From Bacillota bacterium (GTDB lineage: Bacteria > Bacillota > Clostridia > Oscillospirales > Ruminococcaceae): a DNA stretch of 64,000 nt. The position numbers and the translations under genes were made by a program. The stretch lies in the NCBI GenBank assembly GCA_023388515.1, contig JAEWGD010000033.1:62001-126000 (forward strand), in the 5' to 3' direction. The notes under the pieces were generated by a model, which was given only the letters and a program-made list of their open reading frames with translations, was not told where the DNA came from and did no database searches. Of this stretch, positions 1 through 8,314 are shown piece by piece (within the stretch, counting starts at the first letter, position 1; every line of letters starts with the position of its first letter).

Positions 1-1082
1 CAACGCTTGCTAGTTATTCAAATTTTACGGAAACTATTATCACTATTCCTCAGGAAATAGACGGATATCCTGTTAAGGGATTGGGCGATAATTTGTTTTA
101 TTCAAAAACGGATATAGATCCTACAATTTCAAAGGTTATTGCTGAAAAGATTATTATTCCTGCGAGCGTTGAGGAAGTAGGTACGTTTGCTTTTTATGGC
201 TGTGTGAATGTGAAGGAGTATGAGGTTGCTGAAGATAGCACTACATTTTGTGATGTTGATGGAGTAATGTTTGATAAAAACAAAACTTTGCTTATGGCTT
301 ATCCTCTTGCGTCAGAGGCAACAGAATATACAGTTGCTGATGGGGTTACATTCATTGATTATGGTGCTTTTTCTAATTGCAAGGCGATTGAAAAGGTTGT
401 TTTACCAGATTCGCTTGAAACGATTGGTGAATGGGCTTTTGCTAAATGTACAAATTTAAAAGGAATCAGCTTGCCTGATAAAATTACAAAAATTAATAGA
501 TATACATTCGCTTACTGTGTAAATTTAACGGATATAAAATGGTCCACGTCACTTGAAACACTGGAAAAGGGTGCGTTTGGTGGCTGTACATCACTTACAG
601 AAATCACTTTGCCAGACTCAATAATAGGAATTGGACAAGGTGTGTTCAGCGACTGTACTGGGCTTACAAAGGTTAATTTGCCTGAAGGTCTTAATACATT
701 AAATGAGGGTGCATTTTCTGGTTGTACAAGCCTAACTGAAATTGAGTTACCGTCAAAGCTTATAACCATTGGTGAAAAGGCTGTTGGATATAATTATAAT
801 ATTTCAAAAGAATTGGTTAAGAATGCTAATTTTAAAATTCATGGCAAAACGGGAAGTACTGCACAAACATATGCAAACGAAAATCTTTTTACATTTGTTT
901 CAACTGGTGCTGTTGAAACACAGCCAATAGTAACGGAAGAAGCTAAAAGCACAGTACCTAACCTTAATTCTGAAGATAATGAGGGTGGGTCTAAAGCGTT
1001 AATTATAGTGCTGTCGGTTGTTGGATTTGTTGTTATAGCAGGTGTTACTGTGGTTATAACAAAGAGAAAAAAGAAAGCGTAG
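1..1082 (+). CDS. BspA-type leucine-rich repeat surface protein (5' end outside window)
   Basis: The reading frame is open from base 3 and enters from the left edge, so the N-terminus and any signal peptide are missing; the TTG at 81 is not a credible start. The protein is an array of about ten BspA/LRR_5 repeats of the pattern IGxxAFxxCxxLxxIxLPxxL. The C-terminus carries one hydrophobic segment (ALIIVLSVVGFVVIAGV) followed by KRKKK, a membrane anchor with a cytoplasmic basic tail, so the repeats should face outside. Such repeats are known to mediate binding to host or extracellular matrix proteins in some bacteria; the ligand here is unknown. A paralogue follows 12 bp downstream, probably in one operon. 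Confidence 0.85.
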   Translation, partial: TLASYSNFTETIITIPQEIDGYPVKGLGDNLFYSKTDIDPTISKVIAEKIIIPASVEEVGTFAFYGCVNVKEYEVAEDSTTFCDVDGVMFDKNKTLLMAYPLASEATEYTVADGVTFIDYGAFSNCKAIEKVVLPDSLETIGEWAFAKCTNLKGISLPDKITKINRYTFAYCVNLTDIKWSTSLETLEKGAFGGCTSLTEITLPDSIIGIGQGVFSDCTGLTKVNLPEGLNTLNEGAFSGCTSLTEIELPSKLITIGEKAVGYNYNISKELVKNANFKIHGKTGSTAQTYANENLFTFVSTGAVETQPIVTEEAKSTVPNLNSEDNEGGSKALIIVLSVVGFVVIAGVTVVITKRKKKA

Positions 1083-1094
1083 GGGAATATTCTG

Positions 1095-2495
1095 ATGAAA
1101 AAAAACATAATGAGAAGTATTCTATCGCTAGCAATGGCTATGATTGTTTTATCATCTTTGGCAATAACCAGCTTTACAGTTTTTGGTGAGAATGTAATAG
1201 ATGGCTCAACAGAAGATGGTTCAACGGCGGAAACAACAGGGGTTGAAGAAGAACAGTATTCGTATAAAGAGTTCATGTATTCAATAACAGATGGACAGAT
1301 TACAATAACTTTATGCAATCCCGAAAGCGTTGAGGTTGTTGTTCCAAGTGAAATTGATGGAAAACCTGTTACAAAAATTGGAGCTAGTGCGTTTTATCAA
1401 TGCTCTGTGCTGACATCGGTTGAGTTGCCAAATACAATTGTGGAAATAGGACAAGAGGCTTTTGTTGGCTGTGTTGAATTAAAAGAAATAAAGTTTCCTG
1501 ATAGCGTTACAATTCTAGGTGCAGGTGCATTTTATGGCTGTAGATCGCTAAAAACGGTTAGTATTCCAGAGGGTATTGAGAATTTGCTTGATAAAACATT
1601 TGGGGAGTGTTACGCTCTTGAGGAGATGATTCTGCCAGAATCACTTGTTTATATTGGGCAAAGTGCATTTACTTTGTGTAATAGCTTAAAAGAAATTAAA
1701 ATCACAAAAAACGTTAGCGTTGTTGCTCCATTAGTATTTGCACAATGTGAAAAGCTTGAGAAAATTTTGGTTGATGAACAGAATGAAACATATTCAAGCG
1801 TTGAGGGAAATCTTTTTAGCAAGGACGGAACAGAGATTGTTGCATATGCAAGTGGAAAAGTAAGCACTGAATATACAATGCCGAACACTGTTACAAAAGT
1901 CGGTGACTATTCGTTTTTTAATTGCAAAAACCTAACAAGTATTAAGATGTCTAATTCATTAGTTGAAATTAGTAATGGTGCGTTTATTGGTTGCACAGGA
2001 CTTAAAAAACTTGAGTTGCCTAATTCATTGAATACAATAGGTGAGGGTGCATTCAGTGACTGTACAGGTCTTACCTCTGTTGAAATTCCTGATTCAGTTA
2101 CTAAAGTTGATGCATATGCATTCTATAGCTGTGGAAATCTAACCAAAATAAAAATTCCAAGCAGTGTAACTGAAATTGGCGATTATGCATTTGGATATAC
2201 ATATAATGTGGGTGCAGAGCTAGAAGAAATTCTTCCAGAGGTGGTTATAAATGCCCCAGTTGGCTCTACTGGAAATACCTATGCTGTAAGCAATAATTTG
2301 AAGCTTGCAAGAGATGTAGAAAGCAATAAATTGGTGCTGATTATAGCTATATTAGTAGTTTTAGCGATTATAGCAATAATTGCAGTTATTGTATATTTTA
2401 AGAAGAAGTCGGAGAGGGAGCTTTTAGGGGATACAAATAAAGACTCAATACTCGGTGATGATGACGATGATGAAGATTATGATGGTGAATGGTAA
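1095..2495 (+). CDS. BspA-type leucine-rich repeat membrane-anchored protein
   Basis: A 466-aa protein with a signal peptide (basic MKKNIMRS then a hydrophobic core to about residue 30), a Thr/Glu-rich linker, about eleven LRR_5/BspA repeats (residues ~75-400) and a C-terminal transmembrane helix (VLIIAILVVLAIIAIIAVIV). The helix is followed by KKKSER and a very acidic tail with a run of Asp. It resembles the protein just upstream in repeat type and anchor, and the 12-bp spacing suggests co-transcription and origin by duplication. The likely role is surface adhesion or sensing. No catalytic domain is seen. Confidence 0.85.
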   Translation: MKKNIMRSILSLAMAMIVLSSLAITSFTVFGENVIDGSTEDGSTAETTGVEEEQYSYKEFMYSITDGQITITLCNPESVEVVVPSEIDGKPVTKIGASAFYQCSVLTSVELPNTIVEIGQEAFVGCVELKEIKFPDSVTILGAGAFYGCRSLKTVSIPEGIENLLDKTFGECYALEEMILPESLVYIGQSAFTLCNSLKEIKITKNVSVVAPLVFAQCEKLEKILVDEQNETYSSVEGNLFSKDGTEIVAYASGKVSTEYTMPNTVTKVGDYSFFNCKNLTSIKMSNSLVEISNGAFIGCTGLKKLELPNSLNTIGEGAFSDCTGLTSVEIPDSVTKVDAYAFYSCGNLTKIKIPSSVTEIGDYAFGYTYNVGAELEEILPEVVINAPVGSTGNTYAVSNNLKLARDVESNKLVLIIAILVVLAIIAIIAVIVYFKKKSERELLGDTNKDSILGDDDDDEDYDGEW

Positions 2496-2656
2496 AAACA
2501 GAAAGAAGAAAAAATAGCTTGATTTTTGAAAGAATATGAACTGTATTTTATGCAATATAGAAAAGAAATAAAGGTTATGGGTTGAAATCTTTGACATTTC
2601 ATAAAATTGGTGATACAATAAGCAGTGCTGTATAAATTGAAAGGGGTTTTAACCTA

Positions 2657-3307
2657 ATGTCAAAAAAAATTATTAGTGGTATGATGGCTCTTATATTGGC
2701 TTTTTCTCTAGTTGCTTGCGATAAGGATGAAGATTCAAAAAAGAGTGAAAAATCTAAGGCAGACAGTAGTTCTTCAGAAGTAGAAACAACAAAGGAAACT
2801 AAGGAAGAAAAAGAAGAGGAAACCGAAAAAGAAAAAGAAACTGAAAAAGATTCTAAGTCGGATACCAATGCTAAATTTTCAGCAGACGGTACATATACAT
2901 CAGCAAATGGCTATTCAATGAAGCTTCCTGCTGGGTGGACTGAAGCTAGAACTTCAACAAATTCTGACGTTTTATCAGATTCTTCTGGAAATCAATTCTC
3001 ATTTATTTCTTCTCCTAGTGATGAAGACTTTGAAACCGCTGATGAGGCTTACTTCAGGAATAATTATCTACAAGCTATGGGTGCTGGCGATTCTATTAAA
3101 ATGGTTAGCTATGAAGAGGTTAAGATTGATGGAAATAAGGCACATATATTGGAGCTAAGCGTGGAATCTGGAGAAACCACTCCAATTATAATGCAAGCCT
3201 TTATTGCAGTAAATGATGAAGTTTATATGTTTTTTTACACAGATATTGATGGTAGCAAGCCAGAAGTTTTCGACAATGCTATGGATTCCTTGACTATAAT
3301 TGACTAA
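2657..3307 (+). CDS. Lipoprotein, PsbP/Mog1-like C-terminal domain
   Basis: A 216-aa protein with a lipoprotein signal peptide ending in lipobox LVAC (Cys21), a Lys/Glu/Ser-rich flexible linker (residues ~22-75), and a compact C-terminal domain beginning GTYTSANGYSMKLPAGW. That 'YSMKLPxGW' opening is typical of PsbP/Mog1-like folds; this assignment is from pattern only. It should be anchored on the outer face of the membrane. A paralogue without the charged linker follows after a terminator, so the pair seems to be a tandem duplication expressed separately. Function unknown. Confidence 0.75.
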   Translation: MSKKIISGMMALILAFSLVACDKDEDSKKSEKSKADSSSSEVETTKETKEEKEEETEKEKETEKDSKSDTNAKFSADGTYTSANGYSMKLPAGWTEARTSTNSDVLSDSSGNQFSFISSPSDEDFETADEAYFRNNYLQAMGAGDSIKMVSYEEVKIDGNKAHILELSVESGETTPIIMQAFIAVNDEVYMFFYTDIDGSKPEVFDNAMDSLTIID

Positions 3308-3327
3308 TAGATAATTAGATGATTTTC

Positions 3328-3366
3328 TAACGGTAGCGTTTTTAGAAATGCTACCGTTATTGTACT
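3328..3366 (+). terminator. Rho-independent terminator after first lipoprotein
   Basis: Perfect 10-bp stem TAACGGTAGC / GCTACCGTTA (3328-3337 and 3350-3359) with a 12-nt loop, followed by a T-rich stretch. It separates the two paralogous lipoprotein genes. Confidence 0.8.
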
Positions 3367-3401
3367 TTTTAGCTTATTAAAATAAAAAAAGGAGGATTTT
3401 T

Positions 3402-3959
3402 ATGAAAAGAATTATAGGTGGAATGATGGCTGTTATTTTGGCATTTTCGCTAGTTGCTTGCGATAAGAGCGAAGATTCTAAAAATAGTAGTAAAGCAAAC
3501 ACAGATAGCAGTTTAGCACAGGTGGAGGGGCTTTTAAGCGATGGCACATACACATCTGAATTTGGCTACACAGTAAAGCTTCCTGTTGGGTGGAGTAAGG
3601 TTACGACAGCGAGTGCGAAGGAGGCTTTTACAGATAAGTTAGGAAACAGTAGTTTGAGCTTTCATTCAGGACCTACTGATGACCTTTTCAAGGCTGCTGA
3701 TGAGGAATATTTCAAGAAAGATTATTTTGCTCGAATGGGCGATTCGGTTGAATTTGTTAGCTACGATGAGATAGAACTTAATGGTAATAAGGGGCATAAG
3801 GTGGTTTTCACAAGCAAGAGTGATGGCGTAGTAACATATTTAACGCAGTTGTTGATTAGTGTAGGTGAGGAGATTTACATATTTACGTTCACCGATGTTG
3901 AGGGGGAGAGCCAAGAAACTATTGATGCAGTAATCACATCTTTAGCAATTAATGGGTAA
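3402..3959 (+). CDS. Lipoprotein paralogue, PsbP/Mog1-like
   Basis: A 185-aa lipoprotein whose first 24 residues are nearly identical to the gene upstream (lipobox LVAC, Cys20, then DKSEDSK). The folded domain also matches (DGTYTSEFGYTVKLPVGW; a central EExYFKKDY; EEIYIFTFTDVEGES). It lacks the long charged linker. A strong RBS (AAGGAGG) lies 8 nt before the ATG. Function unknown; the pair likely diverged after tandem duplication. Confidence 0.75.
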   Translation: MKRIIGGMMAVILAFSLVACDKSEDSKNSSKANTDSSLAQVEGLLSDGTYTSEFGYTVKLPVGWSKVTTASAKEAFTDKLGNSSLSFHSGPTDDLFKAADEEYFKKDYFARMGDSVEFVSYDEIELNGNKGHKVVFTSKSDGVVTYLTQLLISVGEEIYIFTFTDVEGESQETIDAVITSLAING

Positions 3960-4247
3960 GGAGTTGCTCGTTTGCCGTAAGGCTTTTTGCTTTCGCTATG
4001 ATTAATGTGGCTTTGTATTGTTAGATTTAGCGAAGTATTGTTCTTGTTTTCTTTGTTGTTATTTAACCATACGGAAAGTATATTGAGAGTAGTCAAGGTG
4101 AATAATAATCAAGTTTTACTAAATTTAATAATTAAGCTGAACTTTTGTGGTAAAAGTTACATCAGAACCATACTACACTAAACCCAACTAGCAAAAGTAT
4201 ATTCAATGACAATAAAGCAAATCAAAACAAAAACTAAAGTAAAGTAA
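3960..4247. other. Intergenic region with dispersed-repeat similarity
   Basis: No credible gene. The short antisense frame at 3875-4096 overlaps the lipoprotein and has no RBS or family signature. The stretch around 4028-4080 (TTTAGCGAAGTATTGTTCTT...) resembles the noncoding repeat at about 43063-43120 (TTTAGTGAAATGTTGTTCTT...), suggesting a dispersed intergenic element. Confidence 0.45.
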
Positions 4248-4280
4248 AAAACGCTGTATGGATAATCCACACAGCGTTTT
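4248..4280 (-). terminator. gyrA terminator
   Basis: Arms AAAACGCTGT (4248-4257) and ACAGCGTTTT (4271-4280); the inner bases can pair further. Read on the minus strand it is followed by a T-rich tract. It lies 6 bp past the gyrA stop. Confidence 0.8.
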
Positions 4281-4286
4281 AATTTA

Positions 4287-6851
4287 TTATTCTTCGACTT
4301 CTTCAACCTCGTCGTCTAATTCAACAACCTCTTCTTCTTTTTCACCCTGTTCCTCAAGCAATGCACTATCAGCTTCAGCCTTTAATTCTTCCTCAGTCGG
4401 CTCTTCAATAGTTGCTATTTCCTCATCATCATCATGTTCAGCTCTGGTAAAGGTAACTACCCTATTATCCTCACCATTAATTCGCATAACCTTAACACCC
4501 GTCGCATATCTGCTCATAACTCTAATATCACAAGCCCTTATCCTTATAACTACTCCATCATTTGAAATAAGAATTATATCATCTGTTTCATCAATAACCT
4601 TAATTCCACATACATAACCCTTTTCATCAGATGTCTTGTAGTTAAGCATTCCATAACCACCACGCCCTTGAACCCTATATGAATCAAGTTCGGAACGTCT
4701 GCCCTGTCCTTTATCCGTTACCGTAAGCACAGTTGCTCCCTCACGCACCCTAGCCATTGATACAACATAATCGCCCTCACGCAACTTAATTGCACGAACA
4801 CCATGTGCTGAACGTGACAACGCCCTTATAACGTTCTCCTTAATGCGTATAGCTCTACCTTTATAAGTTGCAACAATTAGCTCTGCATCACCCTTAGTGA
4901 GCCTTACACCAGCAATTTCATCGCCCTCATCAAGACCAATTGCAATAAGACCATTCTTTCTAACATTCTTGTATTTAGATAAATTAGTTCTCTTAATTTT
5001 ACCGTTTTTTGTAACCATAATTAAATACTTATCTTCATCAAAATCTGTGGTCTTAATCATAGCTGCAATCTTTTCATCTTCACCAAGTGGTAGTAAATTT
5101 ATAATATTTACACCCCTAGATGCCTTTGAGCCTTCAGGTAGCTCGTAACATTTCTTCTTGAACATAACACCCTTATTAGTTATAAACAACACATTATCGT
5201 GGGTTGAGGAAATAAACATCTCATTAACAAAATCCTCTTCACGCTGTTTCATTCCAGAAACGCCACGTCCACCCCTCTTTTGCGTTTTATATTCATCAAC
5301 AGGCATACGCTTAATATATCCAATATCTGTATAAGTAACAACGCAATCCTCAACAGGAATTAAATCTTCAATATCAACCTCGCCACTTATAGTTTCAATC
5401 TGTGTGCGTCTATCATCACTGAATTTACGTCTTATTTCAGCAAGTTCGTCTATAATAATCTGATAAACCTTGTTTTCATCAGCAAGAATAGCCTCAAGTT
5501 CTGCTATTTTCGCTTCAATATCTGCTAATTCATCAATAATTTTCTGACGTTCCATATTAGATAGCTGATACAACTGCATTCTAGCAATCGCCTCAGCCTG
5601 TATCTGTGATAAGCTAAATCTCTCACTTAATACGTCTTTAACATCCTGTAAATTTTTTGATGAGCGACAAATTTTTATAACCTCATCAAGATTATCAACT
5701 GCAATCGCAAGACCTTGTAAAATATGTTCTCTTTCACGAAGTTTTCTTAGTTCAAACTTTGTACGGTTAGTGATAACCTCAACCTGAAACTTCAAATACT
5801 CCTCAAGCACCTGTTTTAGAGTAAGAACCTTAGGCTCTCCATTTACAAGTGCAAGCATAATAACACCAACAGTATCCTGTAACTGAGTGTATGTGAACAG
5901 CTTATTAAGGACAATTTGTGGTATAGCATCCTTTTTCAGCTCTATAACAACACGCATACCATCTCTATCAGACTCATCACGAATGAAATGTATTCCATCA
6001 ATTCTTTTTTCTTTAACAAGATTAGCGATATTTTGAATAACCCTCGCTTTATTAACCATATATGGAATTTCATTAATTATGATACAATTTCTACCCTTTA
6101 TTTCCTCGATAGTGGTATTAGCCCTAAGCGTAATCTTACCTCTACCCGTAGCATAAGCAGAACGAATACCAGCCCTACCCATAATAATACCACCAGTAGG
6201 GAAATCAGGGCCTTTAATATGCTCCATCATATCATCAAGTGTGCAATCAGGGTTTTCAATAAGCATATTCAAGCAATCTATAACCTCCCCAAGATTATGT
6301 GGAGGGATATTTGTAGCCATACCAACAGCAATACCAGTAGAACCGTTAACAAGCAGGTTTGGAAACCTTGATGGAAGAACAACTGGTTCTTTCAATCTAT
6401 CATCATAGTTGGTTGTATATGGAATAGTTTCCTTATTTATATCAGTAAGCATCTCCGCAGAAATCTTCGCCATCTTTGCCTCAGTATAACGATAAGCAGC
6501 AGGAGGATCGCCATCAATACTACCAAAGTTTCCATGCCCATCTACAAGAGGATACCTCAATGAGAACTTTTGTGCCATTCTAACTAGGGCATCATAAACA
6601 GAAGCGTCACCATGAGGGTGATACTTACCCAAAACGTCACCGACAGTAGCAGCACATTTCAAATGTTTTTTATCTGGAGTAAGACCTGCCTCGAACATGG
6701 TATATAAAATTCTTCTGTGAACTGGCTTTAGCCCATCTCGCACGTCTGGCAAGGCTCTTGAAACAATAACCGACATGGAATATTCCAGAAACGATTTTTT
6801 CATTTCCTTTTCAATATCCACATTGATAACCTTTGAATTATCGGTGTTCAA
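4287..6851 (-). CDS. gyrA: DNA gyrase subunit A
   Basis: An 854-aa type II topoisomerase A subunit that forms A2B2 gyrase with GyrB and introduces negative supercoils. Catalytic Tyr122 lies in AAYRYTE. The quinolone-determining stretch reads HPHGDASVYDALVRMAQ, numbered as in E. coli, with Ala83 and Asp87. A GyrA-box-like QKRGGRG (~residue 525) in the C-terminal domain supports GyrA over ParC. The C-terminal beta-propeller repeats are followed by a Glu/Asp-rich tail. Start is a TTG preceded by AAAGGATG; the ATG inside that RBS is followed at once by a stop in its frame. Two YcxB-like genes separate it from gyrB. Confidence 0.97.
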   Translation of the reverse strand: MNTDNSKVINVDIEKEMKKSFLEYSMSVIVSRALPDVRDGLKPVHRRILYTMFEAGLTPDKKHLKCAATVGDVLGKYHPHGDASVYDALVRMAQKFSLRYPLVDGHGNFGSIDGDPPAAYRYTEAKMAKISAEMLTDINKETIPYTTNYDDRLKEPVVLPSRFPNLLVNGSTGIAVGMATNIPPHNLGEVIDCLNMLIENPDCTLDDMMEHIKGPDFPTGGIIMGRAGIRSAYATGRGKITLRANTTIEEIKGRNCIIINEIPYMVNKARVIQNIANLVKEKRIDGIHFIRDESDRDGMRVVIELKKDAIPQIVLNKLFTYTQLQDTVGVIMLALVNGEPKVLTLKQVLEEYLKFQVEVITNRTKFELRKLREREHILQGLAIAVDNLDEVIKICRSSKNLQDVKDVLSERFSLSQIQAEAIARMQLYQLSNMERQKIIDELADIEAKIAELEAILADENKVYQIIIDELAEIRRKFSDDRRTQIETISGEVDIEDLIPVEDCVVTYTDIGYIKRMPVDEYKTQKRGGRGVSGMKQREEDFVNEMFISSTHDNVLFITNKGVMFKKKCYELPEGSKASRGVNIINLLPLGEDEKIAAMIKTTDFDEDKYLIMVTKNGKIKRTNLSKYKNVRKNGLIAIGLDEGDEIAGVRLTKGDAELIVATYKGRAIRIKENVIRALSRSAHGVRAIKLREGDYVVSMARVREGATVLTVTDKGQGRRSELDSYRVQGRGGYGMLNYKTSDEKGYVCGIKVIDETDDIILISNDGVVIRIRACDIRVMSRYATGVKVMRINGEDNRVVTFTRAEHDDDEEIATIEEPTEEELKAEADSALLEEQGEKEEEVVELDDEVEEVEE

Positions 6852-6936
6852 TTAAATCATCCTTTCGCTAGTAAGTACATTGTTGTGCATTTTCTGTTTT
6901 ACATCTCTTTTATAATGCTACCAGTATTTTATCTAT

Positions 6937-6966
6937 ATTATAACATAAAACCCCAATACTTGTGAA
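6937..6966 (-). promoter_or_regulatory. Possible gyrA promoter
   Basis: Minus strand reads TTCACA (6966-6961), 18 bp, TATAAT (6942-6937). The -35 falls at the stop of the upstream YcxB-like gene, giving gyrA a private promoter with a leader of about 80 nt. Sequence match only. Confidence 0.4.
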
Positions 6967-6968
6967 CT

Positions 6969-7574
6969 CTACGAAAACCTCTTACCCAATTTCTCTTTAA
7001 AAATCTCATTCATCTGCAATATTTCAGCATCTGAAAAGTCTTTTTTTGGCACAGCATAGAACATAACTTTAGACTGATAAAGCAAATAAAAATCATCATT
7101 TTCAATAATTGATAATTGATTATCATCAAACATCAAAAATTTAGTCTTTCTTGCAATTTCTGATTCTTCATTTTCTTGAGAATTATCAATGAAATATAAA
7201 TCTTCTTTTGACAATGCAAGGAGGGAAATGCAATCGTCATAAAGCTTGAATTTGTACAAATCAATTCCCTTTATCGAATCCATTTGCATTTTCTTAATTT
7301 TCTTTGGAACAATCAATAAACTAGGAAATGCAAAAATACAAATTATAATTATAAAAATTCCAAATCCATAACTCCTCTGAACTATCATTATTATAATTGC
7401 AATTAACATAGCAAATAACGAAAATATCACAATTGCTTTGCGTATAATTTTTATAGCTTTTTTAAGAGCCTTATTAGAAATATCAAGGGGAATATTATAT
7501 TCCTTTTCAATTATTGGGTTTTCAAGCGAACTATTTTCTTCTCCCTCAACCATTGATTCTTCAAAGTCCTCCAA
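6969..7574 (-). CDS. YcxB-like membrane protein, paralogue 2
   Basis: A 201-aa protein with an acidic N-terminus, IIEKEYNIPLDISNKA, two adjacent transmembrane segments (~residues 50-90), and a C-terminal domain ending FYAVPKKDFSDAEILQMNEIF. The 'two TM plus VPKxxF' arrangement resembles YcxB-like proteins; the assignment is by pattern. The C-terminal 30 residues are almost identical to the gene upstream. Start is TTG with RBS AGGAGAG. The leader (GACAGGAGA) is also shared with its paralogue, so the duplication included the RBS. Function unknown. Confidence 0.65.
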   Translation of the reverse strand: MEDFEESMVEGEENSSLENPIIEKEYNIPLDISNKALKKAIKIIRKAIVIFSLFAMLIAIIIMIVQRSYGFGIFIIIICIFAFPSLLIVPKKIKKMQMDSIKGIDLYKFKLYDDCISLLALSKEDLYFIDNSQENEESEIARKTKFLMFDDNQLSIIENDDFYLLYQSKVMFYAVPKKDFSDAEILQMNEIFKEKLGKRFS

Positions 7575-7606
7575 ATTTATCTCTCCTGTCTAATCATTGA
7601 TGAATT

Positions 7607-8272
7607 TTACGAAAATCTCTTGCCTAATTTCTCTCTAAAAATCTCATTCATCTGCAATATTTCAGCATCTGAAAAATCTTTTTTAGGAACAACATAGAAC
7701 ATAACCTTAGACTGATAAAGCATATAATGGTCATCATTTTCAAGAATTGAAAAATAAATATTATCCAACATCAAAAATGTAGCCTTTTCATTCGTTTTAT
7801 TTTGTGATTCTCCCTCAAAAACGTCATAGTTACCCTCATTATCTGTTTTTTCATCATTATCTAAATCTTCCACAGTTTCTAATTCATCATTTTCTTGAGG
7901 GTTATCAAAGGAATATATCTCCTCCTTTGACAATGCAAGGAGAGAAATGCAATCATCATAAAGCTTGAATTTATACAAATCAGTTTCAATTTCCTTTATC
8001 GAATCCAACAGATTTCTCTTAATTTTCTTTGGATTGAACCATGAAATAAAAATAGCCACAGCACAAGTTGCAATTATAATTGCAGTAACAGCACGCCCCT
8101 GTCCCCTAGCTATCGAAACCAGCTGCCACACCATAATTGCAAAATAACACGCCATCATGATATATGTTCTAGGATAAGTAAACTTCTTTTGAAAGCTCGT
8201 AAAAGCCTTGTTAAAAATATCAAGAGGAATATTATATTCCTTTTCGATTATCGGGTTATCAAAATTTTCCAA
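7607..8272 (-). CDS. YcxB-like membrane protein, paralogue 1
   Basis: A 221-aa protein with the same plan as its downstream neighbour: NPIIEKEYNIPLDIFNKA, two transmembrane segments (~residues 35-77), KFKLYDDCISLLALSKEE, an extra acidic insert (~130-160), and the shared end VPKKDFSDAEILQMNEIF. TTG start with AGGAGA upstream. It sits between gyrB and gyrA, which are adjacent in Bacillus and many Clostridia. Probably in the gyrB transcript; no separate promoter was recognised. Confidence 0.65.
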   Translation of the reverse strand: MENFDNPIIEKEYNIPLDIFNKAFTSFQKKFTYPRTYIMMACYFAIMVWQLVSIARGQGRAVTAIIIATCAVAIFISWFNPKKIKRNLLDSIKEIETDLYKFKLYDDCISLLALSKEEIYSFDNPQENDELETVEDLDNDEKTDNEGNYDVFEGESQNKTNEKATFLMLDNIYFSILENDDHYMLYQSKVMFYVVPKKDFSDAEILQMNEIFREKLGKRFS

Positions 8273-8314
8273 ACGTCTTTCTCCTGTCTTTTATATTCAA
8301 CTCTGTAAACATAT

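Noticed and set aside
4256..4272. TTATCCATA (minus) as a DnaA box
   Set aside because: One isolated near match inside the gyrA terminator stem, far from the origin.
4258..4617. Ser-rich 119-aa frame on the plus strand
   Set aside because: Antisense of the acidic gyrA tail; low complexity, no RBS.
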